A DNA stretch of 7,853 nucleotides, taken from contig CAKMKB010000159.1 of the NCBI GenBank assembly GCA_927435965.1, forward strand, positions 1-7,853. The letters are read 5' to 3'. Positions 1 to 5,837 of this stretch are shown piece after piece (the first letter of the stretch is position 1; each line of letters opens with the position of its first letter). The DNA comes from 38-11 sp927435965. Its GTDB lineage: Bacteria; Bacillota; Clostridia; Tissierellales; Dethiosulfatibacteraceae. The translations under genes were made by a program, and so were the position numbers. Under the pieces are notes generated by a model. That model ran no database searches, had not been told where the DNA came from, and saw only the letters and a program-made list of their open reading frames with translations.

Positions 1-1734
1 GAGAAACCAGCACCAAAGGTGGTGCAAAATGGTCAATATGTAACAGAAGTTGTGGGCCATGAAGGGATAGTTAAGGTAGCAACTACATTTTTAGAGGGTA
101 AAATTACAGATGTTAAGGTGATACTTAATGATGAAACGCGAGGCATTGGTACTTATGCGGTGGAGAGAATCCCATCAAAAATCGTTGAGACACAAAGTAT
201 AAATGTAGATGCAGTTTCAGGTGCGACTGTAACATCTAATACGATTAAGTTTGCAGTTAGTAAAGCGATAGAGGTAGCTGGTGGAAACGTTTCAAATTAC
301 AATAAACAGATTGAGAAAACGCCAATACTAGAAAAACAAGTTGAAGAGAATGTTCAAGTTGCGATTATGGGAGCGGGAACTGCTGGGCTATATGCAGCCG
401 CACAGCTTCTAGAAAAGGGCGTTACTGACGTTATCATTTTTGAAAAGCAGGATATTCCAGGTGGGACGATGCCAGCAACTTTTGGCGGCATGATTATGAC
501 AGGATCAGAGATTTTCGATAATTGGGGATTGGGTTCGCCAACCTATGCGTCTTGGGACACGATGAAAGAAAGATATATTTCATCTCTTTCGGCGAGCGGT
601 AGAGAGTTTAACCCAGAGTTTCCTTATATGAGTAAAATGTTCATTAAAAGTGGTGAGCTATACGATTGGATGGCAAATATTGGGATTGGTTTTAACTCTA
701 TGGGATTCACAGGCTTTCCGTATCCAGTATTTGCACCAGGTGTATACGAAGGTGGCTCAGGCTATGCGATGCAATTCTTAGTAGATAGGATTGAAGCTAA
801 GGGTGGTAGAATTATCTATGGAACGCCTGTTATTGATTTGATTCAAGATGAGACAGGTCGAATTAAAGGACTTATCGCTGAAGGTCAGGATGGCACAAAA
901 TGGCGTGTTAACGCAGATTCAGTTATTATCGCTTCAGGCAGCTTCGCTAAAAATAAAGCGCTGCTTGAGCAATACTTTAGCGAGTGGGCGGATCATGATT
1001 TTAATACAATTAAGTCTTTAACCGGTGATGGCTTAATACTGGGGATGAAATATGGTGCTGGCATTGAAGATATGGGTTCAGAAATCCCGGGATTTTTGTC
1101 TACATATGATTCTAAATTTAAGCTTGCTTTTATGCATCTAACAGTTCCAGGAATTATCGTAAACATTAATGGCGATGAATTTGGTAATATCGTAAGGATG
1201 AATCATAAGGTGATGTCAGAAGCAAAGTCAGATCCTAAGAATGGAGATACTTTCTACTATATTTTCGATGAGGCCGCCGCCGCACAAGCATATAAAAGTG
1301 ATGTCTACGGATTCGATGCTTACAAAGCAATCTTTGAGAAGGGGGAGGCAGTTCGTTATGAGTCTCTTGAAGCTTGTGCAAATGCTCTAAAGTTAACCAA
1401 TCTCGTACAGACTGTGGAGACCAATAACGACTTATCGCTAAAAGGCGAACCAAATGAATGGGGAAGAACTCGCTTACCACATATACATGATAACAACGGC
1501 GTTTGGGCTTTAAGAGTTGATCCAACGGTTTATTTAACTACAGGTGGACTTAAAATCGATCCTGATTCTAGAGTGCTAACGCAAGAAGGAAAGATTATAC
1601 CTGGTCTATATGCAGCTGGCGACGTCGTGGGTTCTGTTGAACAAAAAGATGGTGTCACATATGGATACGGATTTGTTGCAGCTATGTCGTTCGGGGCAAT
1701 TGCTGCGGAATCAATCGTAATAGATAATCAATAA
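1..1734 (+). CDS. FMN-binding / FAD-dependent reductase, fumarate/urocanate-reductase superfamily (5' partial)
   Basis: The reading frame is open from base 1, so the gene starts upstream; the GTG codons at 19 and 22 are probably internal, since the preceding codons (E-K-P-A-P-K) look like a linker after a missing signal or lipoprotein region. Counting from the first codon, residues 10-90 form an FMN_bind domain with an S-G-A-T-V-T motif at 73-78. In this family a Thr of that motif carries FMN covalently, attached by ApbE. Residues 119-577 form an FAD_binding_2 flavoprotein: the dinucleotide motif G-A-G-T-A-G is at 124-129 and the C-terminal FAD-contact A-A-G-D lies near 538-541. By family, electrons would pass from FMN to FAD to an organic acceptor, usually at the outer membrane face in Gram-positives. 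By eye, the fumarate-reductase HHTMGG histidines are replaced by Y-L (511-512), and the catalytic and substrate arginines are not at their usual places, so fumarate is unlikely. The substrate is unknown. No partner gene is visible. Confidence 0.9.
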   Translation, partial: EKPAPKVVQNGQYVTEVVGHEGIVKVATTFLEGKITDVKVILNDETRGIGTYAVERIPSKIVETQSINVDAVSGATVTSNTIKFAVSKAIEVAGGNVSNYNKQIEKTPILEKQVEENVQVAIMGAGTAGLYAAAQLLEKGVTDVIIFEKQDIPGGTMPATFGGMIMTGSEIFDNWGLGSPTYASWDTMKERYISSLSASGREFNPEFPYMSKMFIKSGELYDWMANIGIGFNSMGFTGFPYPVFAPGVYEGGSGYAMQFLVDRIEAKGGRIIYGTPVIDLIQDETGRIKGLIAEGQDGTKWRVNADSVIIASGSFAKNKALLEQYFSEWADHDFNTIKSLTGDGLILGMKYGAGIEDMGSEIPGFLSTYDSKFKLAFMHLTVPGIIVNINGDEFGNIVRMNHKVMSEAKSDPKNGDTFYYIFDEAAAAQAYKSDVYGFDAYKAIFEKGEAVRYESLEACANALKLTNLVQTVETNNDLSLKGEPNEWGRTRLPHIHDNNGVWALRVDPTVYLTTGGLKIDPDSRVLTQEGKIIPGLYAAGDVVGSVEQKDGVTYGYGFVAAMSFGAIAAESIVIDNQ

Positions 1735-1770
1735 AAACTTAGCTATTTATATAGAGCAATCTGTAGAGCA

Positions 1771-1798
1771 ACCTGCGTAGATATACGCAGGTTTTTTT
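1771..1798 (+). terminator. Intrinsic terminator after the flavin reductase gene
   Basis: A perfect 9-bp stem (1771-1779 with 1784-1792) closes a GATA loop and is followed by a run of seven T (1792-1798). It begins 36 nt after the stop codon and separates the reductase gene from the downstream region. Confidence 0.92.
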
Positions 1799-1867
1799 GG
1801 ATAAAGTGTCAAACTTTAAACTCATTGAACTCGTTGTTGATTCTCAAGGGAAATTGACCACTTAATC

Positions 1868-2065
1868 TTATTTTATTTCAACATGATAAACAGCTTTTTT
1901 CATGGCGGGCATATTAATAGAAACTGTTTTTAAACTTTGTTGCAGACCAATATATTTTGAAAGTTTTAGAAATCGATCCTGTATTAGATCCAACAACACA
2001 GATTTCATTGATATTTCTGACACTTCCATTGCTTCTCGACTATCAACTTTTGAGTTTAGGTTCAT
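1868..2065 (-). CDS. Doubtful small hypothetical ORF, 65 aa
   Basis: The reverse strand carries a 65-codon frame beginning M-N-L-N-S-K and ending H-V-E-I-K before a TAA. The product would be soluble and mixed in charge, with no signal peptide, membrane helix or motif that I recognise. Its ATG overlaps, as ATGA, the stop of a 12-codon frame (M-E-F-L-N-L-R) that starts immediately beyond the end of the 88-bp repeat. This could be translational coupling or a frameshifted remnant of a longer gene. No good Shine-Dalgarno precedes either start. It may be the damaged end of a mobile-element gene, or chance. Confidence 0.22.
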   Translation of the reverse strand: MNLNSKVDSREAMEVSEISMKSVLLDLIQDRFLKLSKYIGLQQSLKTVSINMPAMKKAVYHVEIK

Positions 2066-2100
2066 TTTGTTTCCAGGTCTCTGAGATTCAAAAATTCCAT

Positions 2101-2188
2101 CACATTTTCTCGTTAATATATGCTAAAATGAAAATCAGTAAATCTATCTAAACAAGAGTGATCAGTCTATTCTTCGTTTTCCTACAGT
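2101..2188 (-). repeat. 88-bp dispersed repeat, left copy (inverted relative to 7469-7556)
   Basis: The reverse complement of 2101-2188 aligns without gaps to 7469-7556, with 82 of 88 bases identical by hand count. Weaker similarity (10 of 14) extends outward to 2202 and 7455. The two copies face inward-out around the metG to GNAT-nitrilase block. Beyond the repeat the flanks differ: here the 12-codon and 65-codon frames follow, at the other copy a transposase fragment. It has no recognised coding content and is probably the end or a non-coding part of a mobile element. Confidence 0.85.
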
Positions 2189-2219
2189 GAAGTAATGCAA
2201 TCGTAACTGTTGCTATTTC

Positions 2220-2248
2220 TTGACAAGACTATAAAATTATTATATATT
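2220..2248 (+). promoter_or_regulatory. Sigma-70/SigA-type promoter of the metG operon
   Basis: A consensus -35 TTGACA (2220-2225) and a -10 TATATT (2243-2248) are separated by exactly 17 bp. Transcription should begin near 2255, just before the T-box Stem I. The left 88-bp repeat ends about 30 bp upstream. Confidence 0.85.
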
Positions 2249-2254
2249 CTTAGT

Positions 2255-2511
2255 GTTAATATTAAAAGCATTGAAGGGAAGAGTAATCTCTGAATTTTTC
2301 TAAAGAGAGCCGGAACAGGTGAAAGCCGGTGATTATGCAAGAGATGAAGATGGTCCCGGAGTTTCGTGCCTGAAGTCGATTAGGGCATGACGTCTGATCT
2401 GCGTTAAGGATGGGTTTAAGACCCTAAGGTGGATTTTGCGAGGAATCCATAAAATAGAGTGGTAACACGGATAACTTCGTCTCTTATGTTAATAAGAGAC
2501 GTTTATTTTTT
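2255..2511 (+). ncRNA. T-box riboswitch leader of metG
   Basis: This leader binds uncharged tRNA and lets transcription continue when the tRNA is not aminoacylated. Stem I shows GGGA/TCCC (2276-2279 with 2354-2357), an AGTA loop-E strand (2282-2285), ATCTCT/AGAGAT (2286-2291 with 2340-2345), and the distal CCGG hairpin (2310-2313 with 2326-2329). The specifier strand reads GAAGATGG (2346-2353) and contains an AUG at 2350-2352, fitting the downstream metG. Two hairpins follow (2412-2424; 2430-2449). The T-box proper is AGAGTGGTAACACGG (2456-2470), with TGGT (2460-2463) able to pair with the ACCA end expected of tRNA-Met. AGAG (2456-2459) can pair with CTCT (2481-2484) as antiterminator, competing with the terminator at 2478-2511. 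Confidence 0.95.
2478..2511 (+). terminator. Regulated intrinsic terminator of the metG T-box
   Basis: A 10-bp stem (2478-2487 with 2492-2501) closes a 4-nt loop and is followed by a T-rich tract (2502-2511). Its 5' arm overlaps the CTCT needed for the antiterminator, which is the expected switch geometry. It ends about 20 nt before the metG start codon. Confidence 0.92.
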
Positions 2512-2514
2512 AAT

Positions 2515-2524
2515 AAAGGAAAGG
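2515..2524 (+). promoter_or_regulatory. Ribosome binding site of metG
   Basis: AAAGGAAAGG lies 7 nt upstream of the ATG at 2532 and fixes the metG start. It sits directly after the T-box terminator. Confidence 0.8.
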
Positions 2525-2531
2525 TAAAACG

Positions 2532-4478
2532 ATGGAAAAGAAAAAATACTATATTACAACCGCCATAGCCTACACATCGGGAAAACCCCACATAGGAAAT
2601 ACTTATGAAATCGTTCTGGCTGATAGTATCGCCAGGTTTAAGAGACTGGTAGGATACGATGTATACTTTCAGACAGGGACTGATGAACATGGTCAGAAAA
2701 TCGAACAAAATGCTGCTGCTGCTGGCAAAAGTCCTCAGGATTTTGTCGATGAAATAGCTACCGAAATAAAAAGGATTTGGGATCTGATGAACACTTCCTA
2801 TGACAGATTCATCAGAACCACAGAACCCGAGCATAAAAGAATAGTTCAACAGATATTCAAGAAGCTTTACGAACAGGGCGATATCTACAAGGGGCAATAT
2901 GAAGGATGGTACTGCACACCGGATGAGTCATTTTACACTGAGGGTCAATTAGTTGAAGGCAAATGCCCTGATTGTGGAAGAGACGTTTATAAAACAAAAG
3001 AAGAGGCATATTTTTTCAAACTGAGCAAGTATGCGGATACACTTATTGCACACATAGAAAAAAATCCACAATTCATACAGCCAGAGTCTAGAAAAAATGA
3101 AATGATCAATAACTTCTTAAAACCTGGATTACAGGATCTCTGTGTCTCAAGGACGTCTTTCAAATGGGGCATACCCGTTGATTTTGAAGAAGGTCATATT
3201 ATTTATGTGTGGGTAGATGCCCTCTCAAACTATATAACTGGATTAGGATTTGACACAGATGGCAATCATGGGGAATTGTTCCAAAAATACTGGCCGGCAG
3301 ATGTACATCTAATTGGCAAGGATATTTTAAGATTTCACACGATTTATTGGCCGATTATGCTACTAGCTTTAGGGGTTGAATTGCCTAAACAAGTTTTCGG
3401 TCATCCCTGGTTGCTGGTTGGAGAAGGTAAGATGAGCAAGTCCAGAGGGAATGTCATATATCCTGATTTTCTGGTGGAGCACTTTGGCGTTGATGCGGTC
3501 AGATTTTTTGTATTGCATGAGATGCCTTTTGCAAATGACGGGACTATCACATACGAGCTTTTGATTGAGAGAATCAATTCAGAACTAGCCAATATTTTGG
3601 GGAATCTAGTTAATCGTACAGTGGCCATGGTCAACAAATATTTTGACGGTGAGATACTAGAACCAAAAGAGTCTTCGGAGTTAGACACAGAACTGATAGA
3701 GCTTGCACTTAGTATACCTGAAAATGTAATGACAAAAATGAACAGTCTTAAAGTATCGGACTCAATAGATGAGATATTCAAATTATTAAGACGAAGCAAC
3801 AAGTACATTGATGAAACCACACCCTGGTTATTGGGAAAAGATGAAAATAAAAAAGACAGATTGGCAACCGTATTGTATAATCTATTGGAATCCATAAGAT
3901 TTGCAGCAGTCATGCTGTCTCCGTATCTACCGGATACAACAGAAAAGATTTTCAATCAGATCAACAGCAACCTGAAAACTTGGGAAAGTCTGAAGACATT
4001 TGATGGCACTATTGTTGGAAGCAAAGTCAACAAGCCGGAAATTCTATTTGGCAGGATTGATACCAAGAAAAAGCTACTAGAACTCTCAGGTGAAAAAGAA
4101 GAACCAAAGGTAGATAACAAGAATCAAGAAAGCAAAAAGGACAAAAACGCTAAAGAGGAAATATCCATTGATGATTTTACCAAATTGGATTTGAGACTGG
4201 CTGAAATTGTGTCATGCAAGGCTCATCCCGATGCGGACCGGTTACTCGTGCTGCAACTAAAAGTAGGGGACGAAAAAAGACAGGTTGTATCAGGTATCGC
4301 CAAGTGGTATAAACCTGATGAGCTTGTAGGTAAAAAAGTTGTCATGGTATATAATCTTGCACCAGTAGAATTAAGAGGAGTTGAATCTCAGGGTATGGTT
4401 CTTGCAGCTTCTAAAGGCAAAAAACTATCACTGGTATCAACTTTGGAAGATTTAACAGATGGATCAATAATAACTTAA
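2532..4478 (+). CDS. metG: Methionyl-tRNA synthetase with C-terminal tRNA-binding domain
   Basis: The 648-residue product charges tRNA-Met with methionine (ATP-dependent) in the cytoplasm, for initiation and elongation. It is a class I synthetase: the HIGH-type motif is H-I-G-N at 20-23 and the KMSKS loop is complete at 300-304. The zinc-knuckle insertion (125-150) has C128, D131, C145 and C148, so Asp replaces the second of the four usual Cys. The anticodon-binding helical bundle follows (about 340-510). A charged, lysine-rich linker (516-543) leads to an EMAP/Trbp111-type OB fold (545-648), which aids tRNA binding and dimerisation in bacterial MetRS. Length is normal for the form with this C-terminal domain. 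It is the first gene after a T-box leader and is followed 13 nt later by a small membrane-protein gene. Whether it is the only metG in the genome cannot be seen here. Confidence 0.98.
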   Translation: MEKKKYYITTAIAYTSGKPHIGNTYEIVLADSIARFKRLVGYDVYFQTGTDEHGQKIEQNAAAAGKSPQDFVDEIATEIKRIWDLMNTSYDRFIRTTEPEHKRIVQQIFKKLYEQGDIYKGQYEGWYCTPDESFYTEGQLVEGKCPDCGRDVYKTKEEAYFFKLSKYADTLIAHIEKNPQFIQPESRKNEMINNFLKPGLQDLCVSRTSFKWGIPVDFEEGHIIYVWVDALSNYITGLGFDTDGNHGELFQKYWPADVHLIGKDILRFHTIYWPIMLLALGVELPKQVFGHPWLLVGEGKMSKSRGNVIYPDFLVEHFGVDAVRFFVLHEMPFANDGTITYELLIERINSELANILGNLVNRTVAMVNKYFDGEILEPKESSELDTELIELALSIPENVMTKMNSLKVSDSIDEIFKLLRRSNKYIDETTPWLLGKDENKKDRLATVLYNLLESIRFAAVMLSPYLPDTTEKIFNQINSNLKTWESLKTFDGTIVGSKVNKPEILFGRIDTKKKLLELSGEKEEPKVDNKNQESKKDKNAKEEISIDDFTKLDLRLAEIVSCKAHPDADRLLVLQLKVGDEKRQVVSGIAKWYKPDELVGKKVVMVYNLAPVELRGVESQGMVLAASKGKKLSLVSTLEDLTDGSIIT

Positions 4479-4491
4479 ACAGGAGAGAAGT

Positions 4492-5016
4492 ATGAATGTA
4501 TTTTATCAAGGACTACTATTGTTTGGTGTGGTTATATTCTTCTATAACATCAAGAACAAAATTGTAAACAGAAGAGAGAGAGGAAAAGTGCTTTATACAC
4601 TATTGGTGGACAACAGAACAATGAATCTAGTGAGTGTTGTGGTAATCATGATGTTGATTATGATGGGTTACTCGTTATATGGAAGACACCAGGCGGGTTT
4701 AACAGTCACTGAAATTGAATTTACACAATTTTTTGCCACATTAGTATTGTTTCTAGCTGTATCAATCAATTCTTTGAGCAGGACTATTATAACGGAAGCG
4801 GGTATCATCAAGAACAACATTCTAATCAGATGGGAAGCAATAAAGAAGATTGAGTGGACAAGCTTCAATAACAAAACCTGCAAGCTAGTAATAGATTACA
4901 ACTCGCCGAAAAGGGCAAGCATCGTAAAACTCACAGTCAAAGAAGACAGAATAGAGAAAGATATGGTAACGTCACTTATTAAGCAATATCGCAAATCTTC
5001 AAAAAAGAAAAAGTAG
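4492..5016 (+). CDS. Small membrane protein with C-terminal PH-like soluble domain, function unknown
   Basis: I do not recognise a characterised homologue. The 174-residue product has three predicted membrane helices (about 4-19, 45-62 and 78-94). A basic loop with R-R-E-R at 27-30 follows the first helix. The tail (98-174) is soluble and rich in beta-type sequence, and it ends in a lysine tract (S-S-K-K-K-K). The tail pattern, T-E-A-G-I-I-K-N-N at 101-109 and I-R-W-E-A-I-K-K-I-E-W at 112-122, resembles bacterial PH-like or DUF5673-type membrane proteins; that assignment is from memory and tentative. The start is supported by AGGAGAG placed 6 nt before the ATG. The gene lies 13 nt after metG and 8 nt before tatD, so it is almost certainly co-transcribed and under T-box control. 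A role in translation or methionine supply is not evident from its sequence. Confidence 0.85.
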   Translation: MNVFYQGLLLFGVVIFFYNIKNKIVNRRERGKVLYTLLVDNRTMNLVSVVVIMMLIMMGYSLYGRHQAGLTVTEIEFTQFFATLVLFLAVSINSLSRTIITEAGIIKNNILIRWEAIKKIEWTSFNNKTCKLVIDYNSPKRASIVKLTVKEDRIEKDMVTSLIKQYRKSSKKKK

Positions 5017-5024
5017 GTGTTCTA

Positions 5025-5792
5025 ATGCTAGTAGATAGTCATGTACATCTGGATGATGGGAGATTTGATAAGGACAGGGAGAAGTTGATAGAGAGATTTG
5101 AACAAGATGGGATAAGCTATGTTTTGCACGCGGCTTATGACCTCCAATCCTCCATAAAAGCTGTCAATGCATCAGAGAAGTACGGGAAAATTTATGCGTC
5201 TGTCGGTTACCATCCCCATGATGCAAAAGATGCGACAGAAGAATCTCTACAGATAATCAGATCCTTGACCAAGAAAAGTAAAGTGGTGGCCATTGGGGAA
5301 ATTGGCCTCGATTACCACTATGACCATTCACCCAGAGAAACACAAAAAAAATGGTTTATTGAACAGATTCGAATGGCCAAAGAGCTTGATATGCCTTATA
5401 TTGTCCATGATAGAGAAGCCCATGGAGATATATTCAACATAATGAAAACAGAGAAATACTCCGGAACAAGAGGTATCATGCATTGCTACTCTGGAAATGT
5501 CGAACTGGCAAGAGAGTTCATTAAGATGGGATTCTTGATTTCACTGGCAGGACCAATCACATTCAGCAATGCCAGAAAAACAAAGGAAGTGGCGAAGGAA
5601 ATACCGCTTGAGCATCTTCTCATTGAAACTGATGGACCATATCTGACGCCAGTACCGTTTAGAGGCAAAAGAAATGAGCCATCATACGTGAGATATGTGG
5701 CCCAAGAAATAGCTAGTATTAAGGAAATTCCCTTTGAAGAGGTAGCCCAAGTTACGACTGACAATTTTAAAAGACTGTTCAATATCAAGTAA
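5025..5792 (+). CDS. tatD: TatD-family metal-dependent hydrolase (nuclease-type)
   Basis: The 255-residue product is full length for the TatD branch of the amidohydrolase superfamily, a TIM-barrel cytoplasmic enzyme. Characterised members are metal-dependent DNases, including 3'-5' exonucleases active on single-stranded or damaged DNA. The metal-ligand series is complete: H6 and H8 (D-S-H-V-H-L), E92 (G-E-I-G-L-D-Y), H128 (Y-I-V-H-D-R), H153 (M-H-C-Y-S-G) and D203 (E-T-D-G-P-Y-L-T-P). The start is set by an AGGTG ribosome site that overlaps the previous gene's stop, 8 nt upstream. A metG-tatD neighbourhood is common in Firmicutes (Bacillus subtilis has metS next to yabD), which supports the annotation. 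It is the last gene of the T-box operon, followed by a terminator at 5798-5837. Confidence 0.95.
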   Translation: MLVDSHVHLDDGRFDKDREKLIERFEQDGISYVLHAAYDLQSSIKAVNASEKYGKIYASVGYHPHDAKDATEESLQIIRSLTKKSKVVAIGEIGLDYHYDHSPRETQKKWFIEQIRMAKELDMPYIVHDREAHGDIFNIMKTEKYSGTRGIMHCYSGNVELAREFIKMGFLISLAGPITFSNARKTKEVAKEIPLEHLLIETDGPYLTPVPFRGKRNEPSYVRYVAQEIASIKEIPFEEVAQVTTDNFKRLFNIK

Positions 5793-5797
5793 TAAGC

Positions 5798-5837
5798 AAT
5801 CATCCCAATGAATTATTCGTTGGGATGATTTTTCTTT
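5798..5837 (+). terminator. Terminator of the metG operon, overlapping the convergent gene's 3' end
   Basis: A 13-bp stem (5798-5810 with 5818-5830, one G-T wobble) closes a 7-nt loop and runs into a T-rich tract (5829-5837) on the forward strand. It starts 5 nt after the tatD stop. The reverse gene's stop codon (5813-5815) lies in the loop and its last codons (H-P-N-E) are in the stem. On the reverse strand the hairpin is followed by GCTTATTACTT, a weak U tract, so it may terminate that transcript less efficiently. Confidence 0.88.

Larger units (their letters stand above)
1799..2219. other. Gene-poor remnant region between reductase and metG operon
   Basis: This roughly 420-bp stretch holds no gene I can identify. 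At about 1807-1858 an AT-rich segment contains, on the reverse strand, the string AGTGGTCAATTT followed by a short frame with a stop. Strings of this kind occur near the ends of IS21-like elements, but the match is from memory and weak. A 65-codon reverse ORF (1868-2065) is listed separately, and the 88-bp repeat copy occupies 2101-2188. The region reads as decayed mobile or intergenic DNA. Confidence 0.5.

Noticed and set aside
19..24. GTG codons as the start of the flavin reductase gene
   Set aside because: The frame is open to base 1, no ribosome site can be seen before the GTGs, and the preceding residues look like a linker after an export signal. The gene is treated as truncated by the window.
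1235..1525. 96-codon reverse frame inside the reductase gene
   Set aside because: It is antisense to the conserved flavoprotein sequence, with an unusual basic, His-rich composition and no motif.
2484..2897. 137-codon reverse frame across the T-box terminator and metG start
   Set aside because: It is antisense to the terminator and the conserved HIGH-motif region, with no ribosome site or recognisable motif.
3401..3955. 184-codon reverse frame inside metG
   Set aside because: It lies wholly within a well-supported metG, is rich in Ser and Leu as antisense frames often are, and shows no domain.
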